Assembly: GCF_001439605.1 (NCBI RefSeq)
Contig: NZ_LMBX01000013.1
Location: 25,493-89,492, forward strand
Source: Cytobacillus praedii
GTDB lineage: Bacteria > Bacillota > Bacilli > Bacillales > Cytobacillaceae
Length of the DNA: 64,000 bases
Direction of reading: 5' to 3'
This document shows positions 17,173-26,605 of the stretch, one piece after another. Position 1 is the stretch's first letter. Each line of letters begins with the position of its first letter. Both the position numbers and the translations under genes were made by a program. The notes beneath the pieces are model-generated. The model saw only the letters and a program-made list of their open reading frames with translations. It was not told the origin of the DNA and made no database searches.

Positions 17173-19806
17173 ATGAAACAATTATCTGGATCAGAAATTC
17201 GTCGTTTATTTTTAGAGTTTTTTAAAGAAAAAGGGCATGCAATTGAACCGAGTGCTTCACTTGTTCCGCATGAAGATCCTTCTTTGCTTTGGATCAATAG
17301 CGGTGTGGCAACCTTAAAGAAGTATTTTGACGGTCGTGTGATCCCTGAAAATCCAAGAATTACAAATGCCCAAAAATCTATCCGGACAAATGACATTGAA
17401 AATGTAGGTAAGACAGCACGCCATCATACGTTCTTTGAAATGCTTGGCAACTTTTCAATTGGTGATTACTTTAAGGTAGAGGCAATTGAATGGGCTTGGG
17501 AATTTCTAACAGAGGAGAAATGGATTGGTTTTGATAAAGAAAAACTATCTGTAACTATCCATCCAGAGGATAATGAGGCTTTCGATATTTGGCGACAGAA
17601 AATTGGTGTGCCTGAAGAAAGAATTATTCGCCTTGAAGGAAACTTCTGGGATATTGGGGAGGGTCCAAGTGGTCCAAATACAGAGATCTTCTATGATCGA
17701 GGACCGGAATACGGCAGTGATATAAATGATCCAGAATTATATCCTGGCGGTGAAAATGATCGATATTTAGAAGTTTGGAACCTTGTGTTCTCTGAATTCA
17801 ACCATAATCCAGATGGCACATATACTCCGCTTCCAAAGAAAAATATTGATACGGGTATGGGACTTGAACGAATGGCTTCTGTCGTTCAAAATGTGCCAAC
17901 AAACTTTGATACAGATTTATTTATGCCAATTATCCGTGGAACAGAAGAGATTTCAGGAGAAAAATACGGTGTGAATAAAGAAATAGATGTAGCATTTAAG
18001 GTTATTGCTGACCATATTCGTACAGTAGCCTTTGCAGTAGGCGATGGAGCGCTTCCATCTAATGAAGGACGTGGCTATGTATTGCGCCGATTACTGCGCA
18101 GAGCTGTACGTTATGCTAAGCAAATTAATATTAATCGTCCATTCATGTACGAGTTAGTCCCAGTTGTAGGCGAAATCATGAATGACTTTTACCCAGAAGT
18201 TAAAGCAAAAACAGAATTCATTCAGAAAGTAATTAAAAATGAAGAAGAACGTTTTCATGAAACACTACATGACGGCTTAGCGATTCTTTCATCTGTTATT
18301 AAAAAGGAAAAGGCATCTGGAAATGATATGATTCAAGGAGAAGATGTATTCCGTTTATATGATACGTACGGATTCCCTGTTGAACTAACAGAAGAATATG
18401 CAGAAGAAGAAGGCATGAAAATTGATCATGTAGGCTTCGAAAAAGAGATGGAGCTTCAGCGCGAACGAGCTCGTGCTGCTAGACAGGACGTTGATTCCAT
18501 GCAAGTCCAAGGCGGTGTGCTCGGAGAGATTAAGGTTGAAAGCAAGTTTGTCGGCTATGATTCACTTGTAACTGAATCAAAAGTAGTGGCACTTATTAAA
18601 GATGGTCAATCAATTAATTCAGCAGAAGCTGGAGAAGAAGTACAGCTGATTTTGGATATCACACCATTCTATGCTGAAAGCGGAGGACAAATTGCCGACC
18701 AAGGTTTATTAGAGTCAGAAGGGCTAAGAGTAGCAATTAAGGATGTTCAAAAGGCGCCAAACGGGCAGAATCTCCACCGTGCAATTGTAGAAACAGGAAG
18801 CTTGAAAATTGACCAACAAGTTAAAGCTACGGTAAGTGAAGCAATCCGCTCAAAAGTAATTAAAAACCATACTGCCACACATTTGCTTCATCAAGCGTTA
18901 AAAGATGTGCTTGGAACGCATGTAAATCAGGCAGGATCACTTGTTGAACAAGATCGTTTACGTTTCGACTTCTCTCATTTCGGTCAGATCACTTCAGAGG
19001 AATTAGAGAAAATTGAAAGCATTGTGAATGAAAAAATTTGGCGCAGTATTGATGTGGAAATTGACTTTAAAAATATTGAAGAAGCAAAAGCAATGGGTGC
19101 GATGGCATTGTTCGGTGAAAAGTATGGGAAAATCGTCCGAGTTGTTCAAGTTGGCGACTATAGCCTAGAGCTTTGCGGCGGATGTCATGTACCAAATACT
19201 TCGACAATAGGATTATTTAAAATTTTATCTGAAAGCGGAATTGGAGCAGGTACTCGTCGTATTGAAGCGGTTACTGGAGAGGCAGCTTACCAATTATTAA
19301 ATGATCAGATTGGTATTCTTAAAGAAGCTGCAGCGAAATTAAAAGCGAATCCGAAGGAAGTGGCATCAAGAATTGAGTCATTACTTGGAGAAATGAAGCA
19401 GCTTCAGCGTGAAAATGAATCATTAGCAGCAAAATTGGGTAATATTGAAGCTAGCAGCCTTGTGTCAAAAACGAAAGAAATCAATGGTGTAACAGTATTA
19501 TCAGTAAAAGTAGCAGCAACAGATATGAATAACCTGCGCAATATGGCAGACGATTTAAAGAATAAGCTTAGCTCAGCAGTCGTTGTTCTCGGCAGTGTGA
19601 ATGAAGGCAAAGTAAACATAATTGCGGGTGTCACAAATGATCTGATTGATAAAGGATACCATGCAGGGAAAATTGTAAAGGAAGTAGCTACACGATGCGG
19701 CGGAGGCGGCGGCGGCCGTCCGGATATGGCGCAAGCTGGTGGAAAAGACCCAGAAAAGCTCGAAAGTGCATTGAATTTTGTTGAAGAATGGGTCAAATCC
19801 GTTTGA
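17173..19806 (+). CDS. alaS: Alanyl-tRNA synthetase
   Basis: This is a full-length class II synthetase of 877 residues. Catalytic-domain motifs include [20 protein letters not shown] at the N-terminus and [18 protein letters not shown]; the editing domain holds the zinc ligands HTATHLLH (about residue 565) and CGGCH (about residue 668). The C-Ala domain ends in the glycine-rich [16 protein letters not shown] segment and DHHA1 motif. The ATG at 17173 has TTTAGGAGGC upstream and lies just after the T-box terminator; a longer open frame over the leader is not coding. It is regulated by the alanine T-box. Confidence 0.97.
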   Translation: MKQLSGSEIRRLFLEFFKEKGHAIEPSASLVPHEDPSLLWINSGVATLKKYFDGRVIPENPRITNAQKSIRTNDIENVGKTARHHTFFEMLGNFSIGDYFKVEAIEWAWEFLTEEKWIGFDKEKLSVTIHPEDNEAFDIWRQKIGVPEERIIRLEGNFWDIGEGPSGPNTEIFYDRGPEYGSDINDPELYPGGENDRYLEVWNLVFSEFNHNPDGTYTPLPKKNIDTGMGLERMASVVQNVPTNFDTDLFMPIIRGTEEISGEKYGVNKEIDVAFKVIADHIRTVAFAVGDGALPSNEGRGYVLRRLLRRAVRYAKQININRPFMYELVPVVGEIMNDFYPEVKAKTEFIQKVIKNEEERFHETLHDGLAILSSVIKKEKASGNDMIQGEDVFRLYDTYGFPVELTEEYAEEEGMKIDHVGFEKEMELQRERARAARQDVDSMQVQGGVLGEIKVESKFVGYDSLVTESKVVALIKDGQSINSAEAGEEVQLILDITPFYAESGGQIADQGLLESEGLRVAIKDVQKAPNGQNLHRAIVETGSLKIDQQVKATVSEAIRSKVIKNHTATHLLHQALKDVLGTHVNQAGSLVEQDRLRFDFSHFGQITSEELEKIESIVNEKIWRSIDVEIDFKNIEEAKAMGAMALFGEKYGKIVRVVQVGDYSLELCGGCHVPNTSTIGLFKILSESGIGAGTRRIEAVTGEAAYQLLNDQIGILKEAAAKLKANPKEVASRIESLLGEMKQLQRENESLAAKLGNIEASSLVSKTKEINGVTVLSVKVAATDMNNLRNMADDLKNKLSSAVVVLGSVNEGKVNIIAGVTNDLIDKGYHAGKIVKEVATRCGGGGGGRPDMAQAGGKDPEKLESALNFVEEWVKSV

Positions 19807-19833
19807 TAACCAGGCAAAGTAGTGTAGAATGAA

Positions 19834-19957
19834 AGAAAAGCGGAAGGCGCTTGGTCATCGGTGACAAGCATAAGACAAGCCGGCAAGGAGGTTGTACTTT
19901 AACCTTCTGGACGGATTGACTTATGACCTCGAGCCGATAGCGCCTGTAGCTGGACAA
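19834..19957 (-). repeat. Dispersed hairpin repeat, tandem copy 3a
   Basis: First of two adjacent units with period 123-124 bases. Stems: GGCGCT (19846-19851) with AGCGCC (19939-19944), ATCGG (19857-19861) with CCGAT (19934-19938), CATAAG with CTTATG, and AGGTTGTACTTTAACCT at the tip. Confidence 0.85.
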
Positions 19958-20080
19958 AGAAAAGCGTAGGTGGCTTGCTTAGGGGCGACAAGCATAAGAC
20001 AGATCGGCAGGAAGGTTGTACTTTAACCTTCTGGACGAGATGATTTATGACCTCGAGCCCCTAGCCACCGTAGCTGGCCA
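19958..20080 (-). repeat. Dispersed hairpin repeat, tandem copy 3b
   Basis: Second unit. The equivalent stems differ in sequence yet still pair: GGTGGCT (19969-19975) with AGCCACC (20063-20069), and AGGGGC (19981-19986) with GCCCCT (20057-20062). The tip AAGGTTGTACTTTAACCTT is unchanged. Confidence 0.85.
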
Positions 20081-20103
20081 AGAAAAGCGGAAGGCGCTTG
20101 CTC
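20081..20103 (-). repeat. Truncated third unit of the tandem repeat
   Basis: AGAAAAGCGGAAGGCGCTTG repeats the unit start, then the similarity stops before the yrzL ribosome binding site. Confidence 0.7.
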
Positions 20104-20145
20104 TAGTGCCCCGCTTAACGCTCAAACAAAAAAGAGGTGTAAAGT

Positions 20146-20412
20146 ATGAGCTCATTTGATAAAACAATGAGGTTTAATTTTCCTGAAGAGCCAATCGAGC
20201 ATGATGTGAATCAAGTGCTTTTCCAAGTATACGAGGCTCTTCAAGATAAAGGGTATAACCCAATCAACCAAATTGTTGGTTACCTTCTTTCTGGGGATCC
20301 TGCGTACATCCCCCGTCATAAGGATGCACGTAACATTATCCGCAAACTTGAAAGGGACGAAATCATCGAAGAGCTTGTTAAATCATACTTGAAGCAGCAG
20401 CGAAAGGGATAA
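20146..20412 (+). CDS. yrzL: IreB-family protein YrzL
   Basis: This 88-residue protein matches the short IreB family (formerly DUF965): [15 protein letters not shown] at the N-terminus, [20 protein letters not shown] in the middle and [14 protein letters not shown] near residue 50. In Enterococcus IreB is a phosphorylated regulator under the IreK kinase; the role in Bacillus is less clear. The N-terminal threonine/serine region is present. An AAAGAGGTG ribosome binding site precedes the ATG. It is the first gene of the conserved yrzL-ruvX-yrzB unit, with ruvX three bases downstream. Confidence 0.92.
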   Translation: MSSFDKTMRFNFPEEPIEHDVNQVLFQVYEALQDKGYNPINQIVGYLLSGDPAYIPRHKDARNIIRKLERDEIIEELVKSYLKQQRKG

Positions 20413-20415
20413 TGT

Positions 20416-20832
20416 ATGCGGACGATGGGATTGGATGTCGGCTCGAAAACAGTCGGCGTAGCGCTAAGCGATGCATTTGGCTGGACAGCGCAAGGATTAG
20501 AAACCATAAAGATTAACGAAGAAGAAAATGAATTTGGTTTCGAACAATTAGGAAAAATTATTAAAGAGCATGAAGTAAGTAAAATCGTTGTCGGTTTGCC
20601 AAAGAATATGAATGGATCAATTGGTCCGCGCGGAGAAGCCAATCAAAAGTTTGCTGCAGAGCTTGAAAGGCTTTATCACTTACCTGTCATATTATGGGAT
20701 GAGCGTTTGTCAACAGTGGCTGCTGAAAGAGTTTTGCTTGAAGCGGATGTCAGCCGTAAAAAAAGAAAAAAGGTCATTGATAAAATGGCTGCCGTCATGA
20801 TTTTACAAGGCTTTTTAGATAGCAAAAATTAA
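20416..20832 (+). CDS. ruvX: RuvX/YqgF-type Holliday junction resolvase-like nuclease (YrrK)
   Basis: This 138-residue RNase H-fold protein begins [19 protein letters not shown], with the first catalytic aspartate in GLDVG, a conserved glutamate strand [13 protein letters not shown] and the [12 protein letters not shown] motif with Asp/Glu; the last acidic residue is in [16 protein letters not shown]. Family members resolve Holliday junctions or trim the 5' end of pre-16S rRNA; which applies here cannot be read from sequence. It sits in the yrzL-ruvX-yrzB operon. Confidence 0.93.
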   Translation: MRTMGLDVGSKTVGVALSDAFGWTAQGLETIKINEEENEFGFEQLGKIIKEHEVSKIVVGLPKNMNGSIGPRGEANQKFAAELERLYHLPVILWDERLSTVAAERVLLEADVSRKKRKKVIDKMAAVMILQGFLDSKN

Positions 20833-20845
20833 TGAGGTGAAGAAA

Positions 20846-21139
20846 ATGGAACACGGAGAAAAAAATATTACAGTAGTAGATGAAGAGGGTAACGAGCAAT
20901 TATGTGAAGTGCTTTTTACATTTGATTCAGAGGAATTCGGTAAATCGTATGTCCTTTATTATCCAATTGGTGCGGAAGAGGATGAAGATGGAGAAATTGA
21001 TATTCATGCATCTGCATTTATTCCAAGCGATGATAATCAGGATGGTGAACTTATTCCGATTGAACCGGATGCCGATGAAGAGTGGGAAATGATTGAAGAA
21101 ATGCTAAACGCATTTCTTGCTGAAGAGGAAGAAGAATAA
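20846..21139 (+). CDS. yrzB: DUF1292 family protein YrzB
   Basis: This 97-residue acidic protein has the DUF1292 pattern [20 protein letters not shown], then [13 protein letters not shown] and an acidic C-terminal half ending [14 protein letters not shown]. The function is unknown. The ATG at 20846 with GAGGTG upstream is preferred to a GTG three codons earlier. It closes the conserved three-gene unit and is followed by a strong terminator. Confidence 0.9.
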   Translation: MEHGEKNITVVDEEGNEQLCEVLFTFDSEEFGKSYVLYYPIGAEEDEDGEIDIHASAFIPSDDNQDGELIPIEPDADEEWEMIEEMLNAFLAEEEEE

Positions 21140-21147
21140 TATAGAAG

Positions 21148-21183
21148 AAAAACTGGCTTGTCGTCGGACAAGCCAGTTTTTTG
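21148..21183. terminator. Terminator of yrzL-ruvX-yrzB
   Basis: Arms AAAACTGGCTTGTC and GACAAGCCAGTTTT enclose GTCG and are followed by TT. Confidence 0.92.
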
Positions 21184-21242
21184 TTTACCTAAGGAATTAT
21201 AAAATCGTATGTTGCTGATAACTATTTGAAGAGCTGGTTTGC

Positions 21243-21358
21243 ATTCAGCGCAAGCTTCCCTATTCCTTCGAGGTCACAAAGTCAATTCCGCAGAAAGGCA
21301 AAGGACACCTTCCTGAGAGGCATGCTTGGAGCTTACCTGGGGTGTCAAGTACTTGCAC
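21243..21358 (+). repeat. Dispersed hairpin repeat, copy 4 (yrzB-mltG gap)
   Basis: It shares CGAGGTCA-AAAGTCAAT-CCG and CAGAA-GG--AAAG-ACA-CCT with the reverse complement of the 19834 copy. The rest of the 300-base gap holds an AT-rich stretch with TATAAT at 21418, a possible mltG -10. Confidence 0.6.
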
Positions 21359-21503
21359 ATTTGTGACTGTTTTCTTTGATTTTTGTATTATTTTGCGACT
21401 GCTAAAAGAAAATATAGTATAATAAGCCGAGATATAAAAAGAAATTGACAAGACATGTTTAAGCTGAAAATGTGAAGTATGCAGCTTGATTGGAGGGGAA
21501 ATA

Positions 21504-22631
21504 GTGTCTCAAGAAAATAAAAAAGATAAAAGAGATATCGTTCGGCAAAAGATGATCGAGCGGCAAAGCGAAGCAAGATTAGTCCGAAAAATCGTTTTGA
21601 TTATAGCAATTATTTTAGTTATTACTGTTGGGGCTATTGCGGGCGTAGGCTATTTTTATATTAAATCTGCCATCCAGCCAGTAGACCCGGATAATAAAAA
21701 AGAGAAAATAGTGGAAATACCAATTGGGTCATCATCCACAGGTATTGGAAAAATCCTGGAGAACAATGGAATTATTAAGGATGCCCGAATATTTAAATAT
21801 TATGTTAAGTTTAAGAATGAAACAGGATTTATGGCTGGTGAATATACATTAAATCCTTCCATGACCATTCCTGAGATTATTAATAGCCTCAAAACTGGAA
21901 AGCTACAGGAAGAATTAGTTTTTAAATTAACTATTCCTGAAGGAAAGCAGCTTGAACAAATTGCAGGAATTATTGCGGAAAAGACAAATAGAAGTGCAGC
22001 TGAAGTAATGAAGCAGCTTAATGATCCATCAATGATTAAATCATTAATGGGGAAATATCCCGATCTCCTAACAGAGGATATTCTTGATAAAGATATAAAA
22101 TACCCGTTAGAGGGATATCTATTTCCTGCAACCTATTCTTTTTATAAAGAAAATCCTACAATTGAAGAAATCATTACACCTATGCTGGACAAAACAGTTG
22201 ATGTTCTCGATGAATACCGAATTGCCATGGAAGAACGCGGATTTTCTGTGCATGAACTATTGACCATTTCTTCATTAATTGAAGAAGAAGCAACGGAAAA
22301 AGTAGACCGCAATAAAATTGCAAGTGTGTTTTATAATCGAATGGAAACGGGAATGCCTTTACAGACTGACCCAACTGTATTATATGCACAAGGAGAACAT
22401 AAAGATAAAGTTCTTTATAAAGATCTTGAGATCGATTCACCATACAATACTTATAAATATCCAGGTCTGACACCTGGCCCGATCGCTAACGCAGGTGTTG
22501 TCTCAATTGAAGCAGCTTTAGTACCAGATGAATCTGATTTCCTCTATTTCTTAGCCACTTCAACAGGTGAAGTTCTATTTTCGAAAACACTTGAGGAGCA
22601 TAATCAGAAGAAAGCTAAACATATTCAATAA
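21504..22631 (+). CDS. mltG: Endolytic transglycosylase MltG (YceG-like, YrrL)
   Basis: MltG cleaves nascent glycan strands in the membrane-proximal wall. The 375-residue protein has a cytoplasmic basic N-terminus, one membrane helix (about residues 33-56), an extracellular LysM-like part and the YceG catalytic domain. Signatures: YPLEGYLFPATYSF, then ISSLIEEEATEKVDRNKIA containing the catalytic glutamate region, FYNRMETGMPLQTDPTVLYA and SPYNTYKYPGLTPGPIANAG. The GTG at 21504 has GGAGGGG five bases upstream and is preferred to the TTG at 21486. A GGGGAATG hairpin ends the gene. Confidence 0.93.
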   Translation: MSQENKKDKRDIVRQKMIERQSEARLVRKIVLIIAIILVITVGAIAGVGYFYIKSAIQPVDPDNKKEKIVEIPIGSSSTGIGKILENNGIIKDARIFKYYVKFKNETGFMAGEYTLNPSMTIPEIINSLKTGKLQEELVFKLTIPEGKQLEQIAGIIAEKTNRSAAEVMKQLNDPSMIKSLMGKYPDLLTEDILDKDIKYPLEGYLFPATYSFYKENPTIEEIITPMLDKTVDVLDEYRIAMEERGFSVHELLTISSLIEEEATEKVDRNKIASVFYNRMETGMPLQTDPTVLYAQGEHKDKVLYKDLEIDSPYNTYKYPGLTPGPIANAGVVSIEAALVPDESDFLYFLATSTGEVLFSKTLEEHNQKKAKHIQ

Positions 22632-22640
22632 GTGATTAAT

Positions 22641-22682
22641 GAAAGGGGAATGGATGAAACATTAGCATTCCCCTTTCATTTG
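22641..22682 (+). terminator. Hairpin after mltG
   Basis: Arms GAAAGGGGAATG and CATTCCCCTTTC form a perfect 12-bp stem; the following ATTTGTG is only a weak T tract. Confidence 0.7.
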
Positions 22683-22713
22683 TGTTAAAATAGTTCAAGT
22701 GTTTTATATTATT

Positions 22714-22821
22714 TTCGATAGCGTGACCCACGGTCGAGTAAGGATGACAGCTTTTAGAAGCTGAAAATGTGCAAAGGTCTTTGCATTACTAATTGTCCTC
22801 TTTCGTGAACGCTATTTTTTT
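22714..22821 (+). ncRNA. Structured leader or small RNA upstream of trmR
   Basis: An outer stem ATAGCGT (22718-22724) with ACGCTAT (22809-22815) encloses ACG/CGT, AGGA (22741-22744)/TCCT (22796-22799) and two perfect hairpins: CAGCTT-TTAG-AAGCTG (22748-22763) and TGCAAA-GGTC-TTTGCA (22770-22785). The outer stem runs into seven T bases. A TATATT at 22705 could be a -10. No reading frame is present. It could be a cis-regulatory leader of the trmR operon or an independent RNA; I do not recognise its class. Confidence 0.55.
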
Positions 22822-22850
22822 CATGTCTAAATGATTGAGGTGATGGCAGC

Positions 22851-23489
22851 TTGGAAAATGAAAAGCTGCATGCTTATATAGAGGAAATTATACCTGCTAG
22901 GCCTGGATTATTCCAAATAATGGAAGTTTATGCAAAAGAAAATGGCGTACCGATTATGGAGCTTGTAGGAATTGAGGCAATGATACAGCTTTTGCGGATC
23001 CAACAGCCAAAAAACATTTTAGAGGTTGGTACGGCAATCGGATATTCTGCACTTCGAATGGCTGAAGCACTCCCTAACTGTAAAATTGTAACTATCGAAC
23101 GAGATGCAGAACGTTATGAGCTTGCTGAGCAATTTATCTCAGAGGCAGGAAAGGAAGGACAAATTGTTATCATTAAAGGAGATGCACTTGAGGCTGAACC
23201 GCTGATAAAAGAGTATGGTCCTTTTCAGGCGATTTTTATCGATGCTGCAAAAGGGCAGTATCACCGTTTTTTTGAAATGTATTCTCAGTATCTTGATGAT
23301 TTTGGGGTCATTATTACAGATAATGTTCTTTTTAAAGGACTTGTATGTGAGCCGGAAATTGAAAACAAACGTACACGCAATCTCGTGAAAAAAATTGATT
23401 CATTTAATAAATGGCTGATGAATCATCCTGACTTCTATACGACAATTTTGCCGGTAGGTGACGGGGTTGCGATTAGTAAAAAGAGGTGA
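22851..23489 (+). CDS. trmR: tRNA 5-hydroxyuridine methyltransferase TrmR (YrrM)
   Basis: This 212-residue class I SAM methyltransferase of the O-methyltransferase-3 family has motif I ILEVGTAIGYSALRMAEAL (about residue 55), TIERD in motif II, GDALE, and FIDAAKGQYHRFFE. B. subtilis YrrM was shown to methylate 5-hydroxyuridine at wobble position 34 to 5-methoxyuridine. The next two genes make the hydroxyuridine, which supports the call. The TTG start at 22851 has GAGGTGATGG upstream. The stop overlaps the ribosome binding site of trhP1. Confidence 0.92.
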   Translation: MENEKLHAYIEEIIPARPGLFQIMEVYAKENGVPIMELVGIEAMIQLLRIQQPKNILEVGTAIGYSALRMAEALPNCKIVTIERDAERYELAEQFISEAGKEGQIVIIKGDALEAEPLIKEYGPFQAIFIDAAKGQYHRFFEMYSQYLDDFGVIITDNVLFKGLVCEPEIENKRTRNLVKKIDSFNKWLMNHPDFYTTILPVGDGVAISKKR

Positions 23490-23494
23490 ATGAA

Positions 23495-24424
23495 ATGTCA
23501 AAACCAGAATTGTTAGTTACACCCATTCGTGTGGAAGATATCATCCCGCTAGCTGAAGCAGGTGCGGATGCTTTTGTAATAGGTGAACAGCGTTACGGTT
23601 TACGTCTTGCAGGTGAATTTTTAAAGGATGATATAAAAAAGGCGATCGAGCTTGCCCATGAAAAAGGGAAGAAAGTATATGTCGCTATGAATGCGATCTT
23701 TCATAATGAAAAGATAGAAGAGCTGTCAGATTATATTGCATTCTTGCAGGACGCAAATGCCGATGCAGTTATTTTTGGTGATCCAGCAGTGCTTATGGCT
23801 GCTCGTGAAGCGGCACCCAATATGAAATTGCACTGGAGTACCGAAACAACGGGAACAAATTGGTATACATGTAATTATTGGGGCAGAAAAGGGGCAAAGC
23901 GTGCGATTCTAGCTCGTGAAATCAATATGGATGCCATTGTCGAAATGAAAGAGAATGCTGAGGTAGAAATTGAGGTACAGGTTCATGGGATGATGACGAT
24001 GTTCCAATCTAAGCGTTCACTTTTAGGCAATTACTATGAATATCAAGGGAAAGTCATGGAAGTAGAAAATCGTAAGCAAGAACATAATATGTTTCTGCAT
24101 GATAAAGAACGGGATAATAAATATCCGATTTTTGAAGATGAAAATGGAACACATATTATGAGTCCGAATGATATTTGTATCATTGACGAGCTTCAAGAAA
24201 TGATTGAGGCAAATGTTGACTCATTTAAAATCGATGGAATCTTAAAAAGTCCTGAATATATCCTTGAAGTAACAAAGCGATATCGGAAAGCAATTGATCT
24301 TTGTGTCGAAGACCCAGATCAATATGATGATGTGAAGGACGAGCTATTAAGTGAAATAGAAGAAATTCAGCCTGCTAATCGTCCATTGGACACAGGGTTT
24401 TTCTTTAAAGAAACGGTTTATTAA
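23495..24424 (+). CDS. trhP1: tRNA hydroxylation protein TrhP1 (YrrN, peptidase U32 family)
   Basis: This 309-residue U32-family protein starts at ATG 23495 (AAGAGGTGA six bases upstream). It has the barrel segments LAEAGADAFVIGEQRYGLR and KVYVAMNAIFHNEKIEEL and the final SFKIDGILKSPEYILEVTKRYR. The family signature region reads EVQVHGMMTMFQSKRSLLGNYY, so the cysteines found at this place in TrhP2 are replaced. In B. subtilis YrrN and YrrO together are needed for 5-hydroxyuridine in tRNA. The annotation as protease is historical. The repeat at 24428 separates it from trhP2. Confidence 0.9.
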   Translation: MSKPELLVTPIRVEDIIPLAEAGADAFVIGEQRYGLRLAGEFLKDDIKKAIELAHEKGKKVYVAMNAIFHNEKIEELSDYIAFLQDANADAVIFGDPAVLMAAREAAPNMKLHWSTETTGTNWYTCNYWGRKGAKRAILAREINMDAIVEMKENAEVEIEVQVHGMMTMFQSKRSLLGNYYEYQGKVMEVENRKQEHNMFLHDKERDNKYPIFEDENGTHIMSPNDICIIDELQEMIEANVDSFKIDGILKSPEYILEVTKRYRKAIDLCVEDPDQYDDVKDELLSEIEEIQPANRPLDTGFFFKETVY

Positions 24425-24427
24425 AAA

Positions 24428-24522
24428 TATCTAGTGCAAGCTGCCTAGTGATTGTCCACAGCCAATCCTCTAGAGAGGCTTGTCTATGCTAGCCCTAGGC
24501 TAAGCAAGGCGCTTGCGCGTTT
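24428..24522 (+). repeat. Dispersed hairpin repeat, short copy 5 (trhP1-trhP2 gap)
   Basis: The outer stem pairs GCAAGC-T-GCCT with AGGC-GCTTGC; the tip has CCTC-TAGA-GAGG. The tail AGCAAGGCGCTTGCGCGTTT ends eight bases before the trhP2 ribosome binding site AGGAGG. Confidence 0.75.
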
Positions 24523-24539
24523 AATTAGGAGGATTACCT

Positions 24540-25808
24540 ATGACAGTAGTGGAAGATAAAATTTCCCAAATTGTGGACGGCAAAAGGGTAATCGTGAAGA
24601 AACCCGAATTGCTTGCACCAGCAGGGAACTTAGAAAAGTTGAAAATTGCCGTTCATTATGGCGCGGATGCTGTATTTATTGGTGGCCAAGAGTATGGCTT
24701 ACGTTCAAATGCAGATAATTTTACATTTGAAGAAATGAAAGAAGGCGTAGAATTCGCCAAAAAATACGGTGCGAAAATATACGTGACAACAAATATTTAT
24801 GCTCATAACGAAAACATTGATGGGCTAGAAGAGTATATGCTTGGGTTAAAAGAAGCAGGAATTGCGGGTATTATTGTAGCAGACCCATTAATTATTGAGA
24901 CTTGCCGCAGAGTTGCTCCAGAAATTGAAGTTCATTTGAGCACACAGCAATCTTTATCCAACTGGAAAGCTGTACAGTTTTGGAAAGAAGAAGGACTAGA
25001 GCGTGTTGTACTTGCACGGGAAACAAGTGCAGAAGAAATTCGTGAAATGAAAGAAAAGGTAGATATCGAAATCGAAACCTTTGTTCATGGTGCGATGTGT
25101 ATTGCTTATTCAGGACGCTGTACACTAAGTAACCATATGACAGCTCGTGACTCAAATCGAGGGGGCTGCTGTCAGTCGTGCCGCTGGGATTATGATCTCT
25201 TCCAATTAGAAGGGGAAAATGAGCTTCCTTTCTTTAATGAAGGGGATTCCCCATTTGCTATGAGCCCGAAGGATCTCAATTTAATTCAATCTATTCCGGA
25301 AATGATTGAGCTTGGAATAGACAGCTTAAAAATTGAAGGACGAATGAAATCCATTCATTATATTGCTACAGTTGTCAGCGTGTATCGGAAAGTAATTGAT
25401 GCCTATTGTGCTGATCCGGCAAACTTCAAAATTAAGCAAGAATGGCTAGAAGAATTAGCGAAGTGTGCCAACCGTGAAACAGCTCCGGCATTTTTTGAAG
25501 GTGTTCCGGGGTATAAGGAGCAAATGTTTGGAAATCATAGCAAAAAGACGAATTTTGATTTCGTTGGCTTGGTTCTAGACTATAATTCAGAAACACAAAT
25601 CGTTACACTTCAGCAGCGCAATCATTTTAAACCGGGGCAGGAAGTAGAGTTTTTTGGACCAGAAATTAAGAACTTTACCCACGTGATTGAAAAAGTTTGG
25701 GATGAAGATGGGAATGAGCTGGACGCAGCGCGGCATCCGCTTCAAATTGTTCAATTTAAGCTTGATAAACCGGTATACCCGAACAACATGATGCGAAAGG
25801 AGATTTAA
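24540..25808 (+). CDS. trhP2: tRNA hydroxylation protein TrhP2 (YrrO, peptidase U32 family)
   Basis: This 422-residue U32-family protein has [20 protein letters not shown] at the N-terminus, the U32 signature [20 protein letters not shown] (about residues 180-199) and a CCQSCRW cluster, four conserved cysteines that likely hold an Fe-S centre, then [20 protein letters not shown] and a C-terminal beta domain. It works with TrhP1 to hydroxylate wobble uridine, probably using prephenate-derived chemistry as reported for the system. The ATG is preceded by TTAGGAGGATT. The udk gene follows after five bases. Confidence 0.93.
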   Translation: MTVVEDKISQIVDGKRVIVKKPELLAPAGNLEKLKIAVHYGADAVFIGGQEYGLRSNADNFTFEEMKEGVEFAKKYGAKIYVTTNIYAHNENIDGLEEYMLGLKEAGIAGIIVADPLIIETCRRVAPEIEVHLSTQQSLSNWKAVQFWKEEGLERVVLARETSAEEIREMKEKVDIEIETFVHGAMCIAYSGRCTLSNHMTARDSNRGGCCQSCRWDYDLFQLEGENELPFFNEGDSPFAMSPKDLNLIQSIPEMIELGIDSLKIEGRMKSIHYIATVVSVYRKVIDAYCADPANFKIKQEWLEELAKCANRETAPAFFEGVPGYKEQMFGNHSKKTNFDFVGLVLDYNSETQIVTLQQRNHFKPGQEVEFFGPEIKNFTHVIEKVWDEDGNELDAARHPLQIVQFKLDKPVYPNNMMRKEI

Positions 25809-25813
25809 CCCCT

Positions 25814-26449
25814 ATGGAACGCAAACCTGTTGTCATCGGTGTGACCGGCGGCTCTGGTTCAGGAAAGACGAGTGTGACGAAATCAATTTATGAATTTTTT
25901 AAAGGACACTCGATTTTGATGCTAGAGCAGGATTATTATTATAAGGACCAAACACATTTGCCTTTTGAAGAACGATTGAAAACAAATTATGATCATCCCC
26001 TTGCGTTTGATAATGATTTATTAATTGAACATATTCAAAAGCTGTTAAGATACGAAGGAATTAACAAGCCTGTCTATGATTATGCGATGCATACGAGATC
26101 AAATGAAGTGATAACTGTTGAACCGAAAGATGTAATTATTCTAGAAGGAATTCTAGTCTTAGAGGATGAGCGTCTGCGTAATCTGATGGATATCAAACTT
26201 TTTGTTGATACAGATGCTGATCTTCGCATTATTCGCCGTTTGTCTAGAGATATTACTGAACGCGGCAGAACAATGGATTCTGTTATTGATCAGTACGTGA
26301 ATGTCGTTCGCCCCATGCATAATCAATTCATTGAACCGACAAAGCGGTATGCGGATATCATTATCCCTGAAGGCGGACATAATCATGTGGCAATCGACTT
26401 GATGGTCACAAAAATTCAAACAATTCTTGAACAAAAGTCTTTTTTATGA
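25814..26449 (+). CDS. udk: Uridine kinase
   Basis: This 211-residue P-loop kinase phosphorylates uridine and cytidine in pyrimidine salvage. Walker [14 protein letters not shown] lies at residues 9-21; [17 protein letters not shown] and [13 protein letters not shown] are substrate-site motifs; [12 protein letters not shown] is the Walker B region; [20 protein letters not shown] follows. The ATG has AAGGAGATTTAACCCC upstream. It is transcribed with the trm/trh genes, and a perfect hairpin lies downstream. Confidence 0.96.
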   Translation: MERKPVVIGVTGGSGSGKTSVTKSIYEFFKGHSILMLEQDYYYKDQTHLPFEERLKTNYDHPLAFDNDLLIEHIQKLLRYEGINKPVYDYAMHTRSNEVITVEPKDVIILEGILVLEDERLRNLMDIKLFVDTDADLRIIRRLSRDITERGRTMDSVIDQYVNVVRPMHNQFIEPTKRYADIIIPEGGHNHVAIDLMVTKIQTILEQKSFL

Positions 26450-26498
26450 CACAATAGCATAGAAAATATATAATAAGTCCTGTAGTAGACTATTCAAT

Positions 26499-26535
26499 GC
26501 GCGTCCTTTAGAAAAGGACGCGCTCCTATGCATTT
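26499..26535 (+). terminator. Hairpin between udk and greA
   Basis: A perfect 11-bp stem GCGCGTCCTTT/AAAGGACGCGC with loop AGA is followed by TCCTATGCATTTTT; the T tract starts about ten bases after the stem, so termination may be partial. Confidence 0.65.
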
Positions 26536-26605
26536 TTCTTCTTACATAAAAAATGAAAGAACACAATCACGATGTGAATTGTGAAAATTTGAAGGAGTGA
26601 AGGTT

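Noticed and set aside
19404..19886. 160-codon minus-strand open frame over the end of alaS
   Set aside because: It is the reverse shadow of the conserved alaS coding sequence, rich in Ser/Thr/Pro with no ribosome binding site or family pattern.
19834..20103. CRISPR array
   Set aside because: Units are 123-124 bases, only two complete, with no constant short repeat and no cas genes.
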